In this document: piece after piece, positions 1 to 6,248 of the stretch
How the letters are laid out: every line of letters starts with the position of its first letter
Numbering within the stretch: the stretch's first letter is position 1
DNA from: Desulfobacteraceae bacterium
Lineage (GTDB): Bacteria > Desulfobacterota > Desulfobacteria > Desulfobacterales > Desulfosalsimonadaceae
Length of the DNA: 6,248 bases
Direction: 5' to 3'
NCBI GenBank assembly: GCA_007136525.1
Contig: SLGU01000219.1
Location: 1 to 6,248 of the forward strand
The notes under the pieces: generated by a model
Told to the model about the DNA's origin: nothing
Databases searched by the model: none
What the model saw: the letters and a program-made list of their open reading frames with translations, nothing else
Program-made: the position numbers and the translations under genes

Positions 1-2
1 GG

Positions 3-1145
3 CTGGACAACCCGCTGGGAAGCGGCCCCTACGTTTTAAAACAGTGGCGGGAGGGGGCCTATCTGCACCTTGAAAAAAACGAGCATTTTTTCGGGCGCGA
101 CCTTGAGATAAGCCGCCGGAAGCTCGGCCCCCACGCGGATGCGATCCTGTTTAAAATATACGGTACCGCTGATGTGGCCGTCCTTGCGTTGAAAAAAGAC
201 ACCATCGACTTTTTCTGGTGGTCCATCCAGCCCGGATATATCGAAGACCTGGAAAAGGGAAAACATACAAAAGTCTACCTGAGTGACCGGAGCGCCCTGT
301 ATTACATGGGTTTCAACGTGAGGAAAGCCCCGTTCTCAGATCCCGCCTTACGGCGGGCGGTGAACATCCTTATCGACAAGGATTTTATCATCGAACGCGT
401 GCTCCAGGGATATGCCACGCGAATGGATTCAATTGTGCCTTCTGAAAACGTCTTCTGGTATGCGGAGGACCTGCCTCTTTACGGCCGGGGGCTTTCAAGA
501 ACCGAGCGGATCAAAAAAGCGCACGGAGTGCTTTCAGAAAACGGTTACACCTGGAACATCCCACCGGTGAACGATTCCGGGAACCTCGTTTCTCCCTCCA
601 GGATCATACTGCCTGATGGCCGCCCCATGGATGACTTTACCATCCTGACCCCACCTGCCGACTATGATCCGGCAAGGGCTACGTGCGGGGTTATCATCCA
701 GGAGTGGCTGAAGGACCTCGGCATTCCCGCGTCGACCAGGCCCATGTCGTTCAGCGCGATGCTGCAGCGCGTAAAGGACCGGCATGACTTTGACACATTC
801 ATTCTGGGCTACGGCCAGCTTTCCCTGGACCCGGACTACCTGAGAAGTTTTTTTCACTCCGCAAACAACCGGCCCGGCGGCTGGAATATGAGCGGCTACA
901 GCAACCCCGAATTCGACCGGCTTGCGGACGAGTCAGTACGGGCCATGGACCCCCGGATGCGGCAGGAACTGATCCGGAAGATGCAGCAGGTGGTAATGGA
1001 GGATGTCCCCTACATCCCCCTGTACAACCCCGCAGCGATCGAGGCTGTCGGGGGAAAACGCTTTACGGGCTGGGAACAGATGATCGACGGCATCGGGAAC
1101 ATCTGGTCCATATGCCGGGTAAAGCCGGAAACCGGCGAAATGTAA
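3..1145 (+). CDS. ABC transporter substrate-binding protein, family 5 (peptide/nickel type), 5'-truncated
   Basis: This is the C-terminal 380 residues of an extracytoplasmic solute-binding protein (SBP_bac_5 family), the ligand-capturing part of the importer encoded downstream. The frame is open from base 3, so the start and signal peptide lie left of the window; the GTG at 174 is an internal valine. Family hallmarks, in visible-residue numbering, are NPLGSGPYVLKQW (3-15), the FNVRKAPFSDPALRRAV segment (about 104-120) where the hinge-side helix begins, LGYGQLSLDPDYLRSFFHS (about 268-286), the NMSGYSNPEFDRL block (about 295-307) and DVPYIPLYNPAAIEAV (about 334-349). Typical full-length members have 500-600 residues, so about a third is missing. 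It ends at a TAA 45 bp before the first permease gene. The ligand is undetermined: family 5 proteins bind di- and oligopeptides, nickel chelates, opines and sugars. The family assignment is firm; the substrate is not. Confidence 0.93.
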   Translation: MDNPLGSGPYVLKQWREGAYLHLEKNEHFFGRDLEISRRKLGPHADAILFKIYGTADVAVLALKKDTIDFFWWSIQPGYIEDLEKGKHTKVYLSDRSALYYMGFNVRKAPFSDPALRRAVNILIDKDFIIERVLQGYATRMDSIVPSENVFWYAEDLPLYGRGLSRTERIKKAHGVLSENGYTWNIPPVNDSGNLVSPSRIILPDGRPMDDFTILTPPADYDPARATCGVIIQEWLKDLGIPASTRPMSFSAMLQRVKDRHDFDTFILGYGQLSLDPDYLRSFFHSANNRPGGWNMSGYSNPEFDRLADESVRAMDPRMRQELIRKMQQVVMEDVPYIPLYNPAAIEAVGGKRFTGWEQMIDGIGNIWSICRVKPETGEM

Positions 1146-1190
1146 CCTGAAAATAACCGCGCACCTGCGGAAGAAACCGGTAATCCATTT

Positions 1191-2168
1191 ATGAACCTGA
1201 AAAAACTGTTATTTCACAGAACCATCGAGATCATGGTGGTGTTCGGCATCATTATGACCGGCCTGTTCCTCCTGTTTCACGCGGCGCCCGGCGATCCGGT
1301 TTCAATGATGGTCGACCTGACCATGACCCCGGAGGACGTGGAGCTGCTGGTTGCGCAGCTCGGGCTCGACCAGCCCATCTGGATACAATACCTCTATTAC
1401 ATCAAGAATTTTTTTACCGGCAATTTCGGGACATCGTTCCATTACGGCCGGCCCGTCATTGAAATCATCGGAGAGCGCCTTCCGAATACCATACTCCTTT
1501 TTACCACGGCCACGATTCTTGCGGCCATGGCCGGCGTATGGCTGGGCAAGCTTATCGCTTGGTACAAGGGAAAGGCGATCGATACCTGGGCGACCATATT
1601 CGCCCTGGTGTGCAACACGCTGTTTCTGCCATGGATCGCGCTGCTGTTTATATGGTTTTTTTCCTACCGGGTCGGGTGGTTTCCCCTGAGCGGCATGATG
1701 ACGCCCGAAATATGGGTCGATCCTGAAGCCGGTTTTTTCAAAAAATCCGCCGATGTCCTCCACCACATGCTGCTGCCGCTGCTGACCCTGCTTATCGTGA
1801 ACACGGGCTCATACCTGCTGATCATGCGAAGCAGCATGCTGGAAACATTGAAGGAGGACTACATTCTGACGGCCCGGGCAAAAGGGCTGTCGGAAAGGCA
1901 GGTGAGAAACCGGCACGCCGCCCCCAACGCATACCTGCCGGTGGTCACATCGGTGGGCCTGAGCCTTGCGTTTTCGGTGAATGGCGGGGCGCTAACGGAA
2001 ACCGTTTTTTCCTGGCCGGGCATTGGCAGGGAGCTGATTTTTGCGGTGAGCAACAGCGACTACCCCCTGGCCATGGCATCCTTTCTGTTTATCGCCCTGG
2101 TCGTGCTTGCGGCCAACCTGGTCGTGGACATTCTCTATGCGTATCTCGATCCCCGGATCAGCTATTGA
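1191..2168 (+). CDS. dppB: ABC transporter permease 1, DppB/OppB family
   Basis: This 325-residue inner-membrane permease is one half of the translocation channel of a peptide/nickel-type importer. Hydrophobic segments lie at about 12-30, 99-121, 132-158, 190-211, 248-267 and 292-317, giving the six expected for this family. DppB hallmarks are HAAPGDP after the first segment (30-36), LGLDQPIWIQYLYYIKNF (57-74) leading to GNFGTSF, the cytoplasmic coupling (EAA) loop DYILTARAKGLSERQVRNRH (223-242) that docks on the ATPase, ETVFSWPGIGREL (270-282), and the terminal YLDPRISY. The length is normal. The ATG at 1191 places the usual short basic N-terminus (MNLKKLLFHR) just before the first membrane segment. 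No strong Shine-Dalgarno site is seen at normal spacing; the GGAAG at 1169-1173 is too far upstream. The symbol denotes the family, as the transported compound is unknown. Confidence 0.95.
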   Translation: MNLKKLLFHRTIEIMVVFGIIMTGLFLLFHAAPGDPVSMMVDLTMTPEDVELLVAQLGLDQPIWIQYLYYIKNFFTGNFGTSFHYGRPVIEIIGERLPNTILLFTTATILAAMAGVWLGKLIAWYKGKAIDTWATIFALVCNTLFLPWIALLFIWFFSYRVGWFPLSGMMTPEIWVDPEAGFFKKSADVLHHMLLPLLTLLIVNTGSYLLIMRSSMLETLKEDYILTARAKGLSERQVRNRHAAPNAYLPVVTSVGLSLAFSVNGGALTETVFSWPGIGRELIFAVSNSDYPLAMASFLFIALVVLAANLVVDILYAYLDPRISY

Positions 2169-2201
2169 CGATAACCTGAAACCGGCATTTTTGCATCATA
2201 C

Positions 2202-3131
2202 ATGGAACATATAATAGACAAAAAGGCAAAGCGATCCTACAAGCGCCAGAGGCTCGTTGAAGGCTGGTCTTTATTTTATGAAAACCTGGTGGGCAGGATA
2301 GGGCTTTACCTGTTGATCCTTTTCGGCATCATGGCACTTGCCAGTTATATTCCGCCCCTCGTGGACCCCATGTATCACCCCATGACCGGCGTGGACCCCA
2401 TGATTTCCTATGCCTCTCCGCCGAGCTGGCGCCATTGGCTGGGTACGGACAATATTGGCCGCGATATTTTCAGCCAACTGCTCACCGGGGCGCGGATCGC
2501 TTTCCTGGTGGGCATCTCAGCGGCCTTCATCAGCATCGTACTGGGAACGCTGATCGGCATGATCGCCGGATATGGCGGGCGCATCATCGATTCTTTCCTC
2601 ATGCGGTTTGCAGACATGATCATGGTCATGCCGTCCCTGCTGGTGATACTGCTTCTGTCCGTATTGTTCGGCCAACTCAGCATCTGGATCATCGTGATCC
2701 TGATCGCCCTGTTCAGGTGGCCCGCGGTGGCGCGCGTCATCCGGTCCCAGACGCTTTCCCTTAAAAAACGGCCGTTCATCGACATGGCGCGAGTGGCGGG
2801 GGCTTCCCATTTGCGGATTATTTTCCGGCATATCCTGCCCAATGTGCTGCCCATGGCGCTGCTGTACATGACATTCCGGGTTACTTCCGCCATTATCGTC
2901 GAAGCGGCACTTGCGTTTCTGGGCTTCGGCGATCCCAACACGGTGAGTTGGGGCATGATGCTGCAATGGGTCTGGAAAACCGGTCACATGTTCCAGGCGC
3001 CCTACTGGCTTCTCCCCCCGGGGATATGCATCTCGCTCATCACCCTGTCCTTTTACATGATGGGTAGGGCCATGGAGGAAGTATTGGATCCGAGACTGAG
3101 AAAAGTACAGAAGGCCGATTATGCTTCTTGA
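2202..3131 (+). CDS. dppC: ABC transporter permease 2, DppC/OppC family
   Basis: This 309-residue protein is the second permease half, expected to pair with the DppB-like subunit encoded 33 bp upstream. It has a basic cytoplasmic N-terminus (residues 4-17 rich in K and R), as is usual for OppC_N proteins, and a first membrane segment at about 32-50. Next come the diagnostic HWLGTDNIGRDIFSQLLTGAR (78-98, shown in part by WLGTDNIGRDIFS), membrane segments at about 100-124, 139-157 and 160-172, and the coupling loop FIDMARVAGASHLRIIFRH (192-210). FLGFGDP (239-245) precedes SWGMML, and the C-terminus ends in VLDPRLRK (294-301) after a last membrane segment at about 269-287. The length is typical. 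There is no clear Shine-Dalgarno site before ATG 2202. Its last 11 bases overlap the start of the ATPase gene, implying coupled translation. Confidence 0.95.
   Translation: MEHIIDKKAKRSYKRQRLVEGWSLFYENLVGRIGLYLLILFGIMALASYIPPLVDPMYHPMTGVDPMISYASPPSWRHWLGTDNIGRDIFSQLLTGARIAFLVGISAAFISIVLGTLIGMIAGYGGRIIDSFLMRFADMIMVMPSLLVILLLSVLFGQLSIWIIVILIALFRWPAVARVIRSQTLSLKKRPFIDMARVAGASHLRIIFRHILPNVLPMALLYMTFRVTSAIIVEAALAFLGFGDPNTVSWGMMLQWVWKTGHMFQAPYWLLPPGICISLITLSFYMMGRAMEEVLDPRLRKVQKADYAS
3109..3114 (+). promoter_or_regulatory. Ribosome binding site for the DppD-like ATPase
   Basis: AGAAGG lies 6 bases before the ATG at 3121 and differs from the consensus AGGAGG by one base. It sits inside the end of the permease 2 gene and supports 3121 as the start. 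It is the clearest ribosome binding site in the operon; the other internal starts have none as good. Confidence 0.55.
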
Positions 3132-4080
3132 CGTACAAAACCTGACCATCGCCTATCATACCCGCAGCGGGCCGGTCCCGGCCGTTGAGGATGTCTCTTT
3201 CCGCCTGGAGAAGGGAAAATCCCTTGGAATCGTAGGGGAATCCGGCTGCGGCAAAACCACCATCGGCATGTCGCTTCTGGGCCTTTTACCCGAAAACGGA
3301 TTTGTCCGGTCCGGGCGGATACTGTTTGAAGGGAAAAATCTCCTGGAATTGTCGAATAAAGCGATTCGGGAAATCCGGGGGAAAAAAATATCCATGATCT
3401 TCCAGGCGGCCATGAACGCCTTGAACCCGGTCCAGCGGGTGGGCGACCAGATCGTCGAAGCCATACGGATTCACAACCCGGGGTTTTCAAATAAAAAGAT
3501 CCTGGACGAGGTGCATATGCTCTATGATCTCGTGGATATCCCGGCGGAGCGGATCCATGACTACCCGCACCAGTACAGCGGCGGAATGAAGCAGCGGGCC
3601 ATTATCGCCATGGCCCTTTCCTGCAGGCCGGATTTGGTGATCGCCGATGAGCCCACCACCGCGCTCGATGTCATCGTGCAAGACCAAATCATACGGAAAA
3701 TAATAGAAATACAAATAAAAAGGGGAATTGCGGGCATATTTATTTCCCATGATATCGGCGTTGTCGCCGAAGCATGCCATGACATCATGGTGATGTACCG
3801 GGGCAAAATCGTTGAATACGGCAAAAGGGAGGAGGTCTTCGTCTCCCCGGTCCACCCGTATACAATCTCCCTTTTGTCCTCTTATTTGACCATTGACGGG
3901 GTTTTTGATTTTCAGGGGGACGAGGCTGACGCTGCGTGCGATTTTTCACCGGATGTTTCCGCAAGAATATGCGGGTATGCGGATAGCTGCAGCCGGGCCG
4001 ATGCAACATGCTTTGCCGATCCGCCCAAATGGCGGGAAATCACTCCAACGCACAGGGTCCTGTGCCGGTTATGCGGGTAA
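3121..4080 (+). CDS. dppD: ABC transporter ATP-binding protein 1, DppD/OppD family
   Basis: This 319-residue cytoplasmic ATPase is one of two that power the importer. All nucleotide-binding motifs are present: Walker A GESGCGKT (39-46), Q-loop glutamine Q95 in SMIFQAAMNALNP, signature YSGGMKQR (152-159), Walker B LVIADE (172-177) with catalytic E177, D-loop ALD (181-183) and switch histidine H210. The oligopeptide-transporter C-terminal extension follows (SPVHPYTISLL, 242-252). It carries a cysteine cluster C284-x5-C290-x6-C297 then C315 with THRVLC, which in DppD/OppD-type ATPases is associated with an iron-sulfur cluster; C273 and C318 are extra. The gene overlaps permease 2 by 11 bp in another frame. 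The next ATPase gene begins in the same frame, after the TAA and two codons. A patch rich in ATA codons follows the D-loop. The symbol denotes the family only. Confidence 0.95.
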   Translation: MLLDVQNLTIAYHTRSGPVPAVEDVSFRLEKGKSLGIVGESGCGKTTIGMSLLGLLPENGFVRSGRILFEGKNLLELSNKAIREIRGKKISMIFQAAMNALNPVQRVGDQIVEAIRIHNPGFSNKKILDEVHMLYDLVDIPAERIHDYPHQYSGGMKQRAIIAMALSCRPDLVIADEPTTALDVIVQDQIIRKIIEIQIKRGIAGIFISHDIGVVAEACHDIMVMYRGKIVEYGKREEVFVSPVHPYTISLLSSYLTIDGVFDFQGDEADAACDFSPDVSARICGYADSCSRADATCFADPPKWREITPTHRVLCRLCG

Positions 4081-4086
4081 AATCCG

Positions 4087-4908
4087 ATGAAAAATGGAAG
4101 CACAAGTAAAAGAACGATTCTGGAAGTAAAAAACGCCGTCAAGCACTACCGCTCAAGGCGCTTTCTGTTCGGAAAACCGGATGCCGGGGTTACGGCGGTG
4201 GACAACGTTTCTTTTGAAGTCGCAAAAGGGGAGGTTTTCGGCCTGGTGGGTGGCAGCGGCAGCGGCAAGACTACCCTGGGGAGACTGGCGCTGCGCCTGG
4301 AGAATCTCGATGCAGGAGATATCCGCTTTGACGGCATTCCGGTAAGCGGATTGAAAGGTGCGGCGCTCAAAGCGTTCCGCCGCAGAATCCAACTGATTCC
4401 GCAGGACCCGTATCAAAGCCTCAATCCGTATTTTTCCATCTATGATACAATTGCAGAACCGCTTGTCATTCACGGATTCGGAGATGAAAAAACACGCCGG
4501 GATATGGTGAAAACAGCCCTTGAAACCTCGGGCCTGGCGCCGGCATCGGCGTATTCCAACCGGTATCCGCATCAGCTTTCCGGCGGACAGCGCCAGCGGG
4601 CGGCCATTGCAAGGGCCATGGTCCTGGAACCGGAGTTCGTGATCGCCGACGAGCCGACGTCCATGTTGGACGCCTCCATATCCTTTTCCATTTTCAAACT
4701 CCTGTCAAAAATAAAGCGGGAGCGAAACGTGACGTTTCTTTTCATTACGCATGATCTTGCCGCAGCCCGCTTTTTTTGCGACCGCATCGCGGTCATACAC
4801 CAGGGGAAAATCATTGAAACGGGCCCTATACGGGAAGTCATTGAAAACCCGCAGGCCACGTATACAAAAACCCTTATAAACGCCCAGCCGCGCTTCTCCT
4901 ATACCTGA
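4087..4908 (+). CDS. dppF: ABC transporter ATP-binding protein 2, DppF/OppF family
   Basis: This 273-residue cytoplasmic ATPase should be the heterodimer partner of the DppD-like subunit. Visible motifs are Walker A GGSGSGKT (55-62), Q-loop Q106 in LIPQDPYQSLNPYFS, signature LSGGQRQR (164-171), Walker B FVIADE (184-189) with catalytic E189, D-loop MLDAS (193-197) and switch histidine H222. In Walker A the glutamate usual at the second position of this family (GESGSGK) is glycine, which should still bind ATP. The region before Walker A is long (RSRRFLFGKPDAGVTAVDNVSF), the usual OppF/DppF layout for an ATPase following DppD. The protein ends soon after NPQATYTKTLINAQP and lacks the cysteine-bearing tail of its partner, so it is shorter than typical OppF (about 320-330). 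It starts 6 bp after the previous stop with no obvious ribosome binding site, so reinitiation is likely. It is the last gene of the operon. Confidence 0.94.
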   Translation: MKNGSTSKRTILEVKNAVKHYRSRRFLFGKPDAGVTAVDNVSFEVAKGEVFGLVGGSGSGKTTLGRLALRLENLDAGDIRFDGIPVSGLKGAALKAFRRRIQLIPQDPYQSLNPYFSIYDTIAEPLVIHGFGDEKTRRDMVKTALETSGLAPASAYSNRYPHQLSGGQRQRAAIARAMVLEPEFVIADEPTSMLDASISFSIFKLLSKIKRERNVTFLFITHDLAAARFFCDRIAVIHQGKIIETGPIREVIENPQATYTKTLINAQPRFSYT

Positions 4909-4909
4909 A

Positions 4910-4943
4910 AACCGCCACTTGCCTGTTTCGGCCCCGGGCGGTT
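4910..4943. terminator. Possible terminator hairpin between convergent genes
   Basis: AACCGCC at 4910-4916 pairs perfectly with GGCGGTT at 4937-4943, leaving a 20-base loop. Inside it, GCC (4921-4923) can pair with GGC (4930-4932). The hairpin fills most of the 38 bp between the two convergent stop codons. Read on the - strand the stem runs into TTTTC, a short T tract that could help end transcription of the U32 gene; on the + strand there is no T run. The stem is short and the loop large, so this is a weak candidate. Confidence 0.35.
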
Positions 4944-4946
4944 CTC

Positions 4947-6248
4947 CTACTTCAATCCCACGTCCCAGTTCCATTTACCGGGACGGTTTTTCATCCGCAC
5001 GCCTTTGGGAAGGGTTTCAATTAAATGGACGAAGACCTTGTAGCCGGCATTCTTCAGAACACCGGCGCGGTCTCGTAGATCGACCGGCCATTCGGGATAA
5101 ACCCAGTAGTTGTCGCCGTGCTTCTGAACCCAGGCAAGCTCTTTTCTGGGGCTTGCAAAGGGGATATCCGTTTTAAGGGCCCCGGACCTGGTGCGGGAGA
5201 TGCAAAGCGGCCAGTTGCCGTAGATAACGATGCCCAGCGGCAGCGGACTTGTCCGTGCGAGCAGGAGATAATCCTTTTCGCCAAGCTCCGGGCTGACAAT
5301 AACCCCTCTGCACCCCAGGGCCGCAAGGCTGTCCACAGCCAGGGCATTTGCCGTATTGCAGAAAGGGCCGGCCCATATGTCCGTTTTTTTGTCGGCAGAA
5401 AAAAAACACGCCTGCCAGGGGGCGTTGATGACAAAACGGCATCCCCCCAGTGTTCGAACCCGTTCTATGGCGCCCCTCAGGCCGGACTCCCCGTCCGGCC
5501 AGATGACCGGCGGCAGCCACCACCATGTATCTCTGGCCTGCCCGGCCGTCACACGGGGCAACTCCGCCACCAGCCAGGTACCGGAGGCGCTTCCCGGGGA
5601 TCCTTTTGATCTTGACGCCCCCCGCCCCACATGCATTTCAAAAAAACGCATTTTCTTTGAATACCCGGGACCGGGCATACGGGCCATGAACCCCGGAGAA
5701 GACGAGGGTTCATTGGCAATCGGTTTGACAAGCGCCTCCAGGCGGTTAATTTCAGCCAGAAGCTCAGGCTCCCTGCGGTCAATCAAAAAGACCGGCGTTT
5801 TGTTGACGGGCCGCTCTTTTTTTGAAAAATTCAGAAACAGCCGTCCTCTTTTGGGAACACTTTTGGAAACGCGGCTGGTTTTGTGCCCGGGTTCGTCCTC
5901 ATAGCCGATGCGCAGCAGGTCATTCACAAACAATGGTATATAGGGCTCCACATACGGCTTGAGCATGGCTCCCTGGATCTTTCCCACGAGCTGACCTGAT
6001 GCGGTCTGGGACTCGACATCGATGGGATTCCACGGCCGCTGGCTCAGAAAATTGTAATGGGTGCCCCCGCGCCCCATGGCATAGTTCAGGCACGCCAGGG
6101 CACCTTTTTTTGCATCGTTATCACCGGGGTGGTCGCGCAGCATCCGGTAGGCCCTGGTGGTATAATATACGTAATGCGGCCCTTTTTTTCTTCCTTCTAT
6201 CTTTAAGGCCGAAATATTCGGCACCGTCATGAGCACCTTGGTCAGCAC
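4947..6248 (-). CDS. Peptidase U32 family protein, C-terminal 433 codons (N-terminus beyond window)
   Basis: This is the C-terminal part of a large U32-family protein. The frame is open to the right edge, so the real start and the main cysteine motif lie outside. The hallmark NISALKIEGRKKGPHYVYYT (11-30, visible numbering) is the segment closing the U32 barrel. Then come YAMGRGGTHYNFLSQRPWNP (56-75) and SGQLVGKIQG (84-93), probably the start of a small beta domain, and a basic, Ser/Pro-rich stretch (about 119-222) that looks like a linker. The last third resembles a second U32 barrel half: VINAPWQACFF (273-283), AGPFCNTANALAVDSLAALG (293-312), GVIVSPELGEKD (315-326), IVIYGNWPLCISR (340-352). 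Characterised relatives (RlhA, TrhP, UbiU/UbiV) are iron-sulfur proteins needed for hydroxylation of rRNA, tRNA or ubiquinone; proteolysis is poorly supported. The family is secure, the exact role is unknown. It is transcribed towards the transporter operon and is not part of it. Confidence 0.85.
   Translation of the reverse strand: MLTKVLMTVPNISALKIEGRKKGPHYVYYTTRAYRMLRDHPGDNDAKKGALACLNYAMGRGGTHYNFLSQRPWNPIDVESQTASGQLVGKIQGAMLKPYVEPYIPLFVNDLLRIGYEDEPGHKTSRVSKSVPKRGRLFLNFSKKERPVNKTPVFLIDRREPELLAEINRLEALVKPIANEPSSSPGFMARMPGPGYSKKMRFFEMHVGRGASRSKGSPGSASGTWLVAELPRVTAGQARDTWWWLPPVIWPDGESGLRGAIERVRTLGGCRFVINAPWQACFFSADKKTDIWAGPFCNTANALAVDSLAALGCRGVIVSPELGEKDYLLLARTSPLPLGIVIYGNWPLCISRTRSGALKTDIPFASPRKELAWVQKHGDNYWVYPEWPVDLRDRAGVLKNAGYKVFVHLIETLPKGVRMKNRPGKWNWDVGLK

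Noticed and set aside
174..176. GTG at 174 as the real start of the binding protein
   Set aside because: The frame stays open to base 3 and encodes the family block NPLGSGPYVLKQW upstream, so this GTG is an internal valine.
36..266. Reverse-strand 76-codon frame opposite the binding-protein gene
   Set aside because: It is entirely antisense to the conserved binding-protein coding region and has no motif of its own.
848..854. Run of seven T as a possible phase-variable slippage tract
   Set aside because: It is short, encodes ordinary Phe codons in a conserved segment, and similar T runs occur elsewhere in the window.
2408..3149. Long antisense open frames (182 and 210 codons) opposite the permease 2 gene
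   Set aside because: Their products have erratic composition (His-, Asp- and Arg-rich, or Met/Arg-rich) and no recognisable motifs, and they lie wholly opposite a clearly conserved permease gene. They are shadows of high-GC coding DNA.
5118..5904. Forward-strand open frames of 163 and 182 codons inside the U32 gene
   Set aside because: They are rich in Pro, Arg, Gly and Ser with no domain signal, and overlap the U32 frame, whose motifs are conserved.
4947..6248. Functional link of the U32 'peptidase' to the peptide importer (peptide degradation after uptake)
   Set aside because: The gene is convergent, not co-transcribed, and characterised U32 members act in RNA or quinone hydroxylation. 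The pairing is probably incidental.

Overview
The window is almost entirely protein coding, with moderately high GC and many G/C-ending codons. It reads as a bacterial chromosome fragment. Two things suggest a Gram-negative anaerobe of the Desulfobacterota (old Deltaproteobacteria) type: the style of the U32-family protein, and an ATPase Q-loop of the form Q-x-A-M-N-A-L-N-P. This placement comes from recalled family patterns, not a search, so treat it as tentative.

From the left edge to 4908, on the + strand, lies a five-gene peptide/nickel-type (Dpp/Opp, PepT) ABC importer operon. In order it encodes a family 5 extracytoplasmic solute-binding protein (5' end cut off by the window), permease 1 (DppB-like), permease 2 (DppC-like), ATPase 1 (DppD-like, with a C-terminal cysteine cluster) and ATPase 2 (DppF-like, short C-terminus). 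Gaps are 45 bp, 33 bp, an 11 bp overlap, and 6 bp. The binding protein should capture the ligand outside the inner membrane, the two permeases form the channel, and the two ATPases drive transport. Every key ABC motif is intact, so the system looks functional. The substrate (peptide, nickel chelate, opine or other) cannot be read from the sequence.

From 4947 to the right edge, on the - strand, is the C-terminal 433 codons of a large 'peptidase U32' family protein; its N-terminal part lies beyond the window. It converges on the transporter operon, and the 38 bp between the two stop codons holds an inverted repeat that may act as a terminator. Characterised U32 relatives (RlhA, TrhP, UbiU/UbiV) are iron-sulfur proteins involved in RNA or quinone hydroxylation, so the 'peptidase' name is not evidence of proteolysis.

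There is no non-coding stretch longer than 45 bp. I see no tRNA, rRNA, CRISPR array, insertion sequence or attachment site. I did not find a convincing undescribed system: this is an ordinary transporter operon beside a housekeeping-type gene, with a few minor oddities listed under findings.
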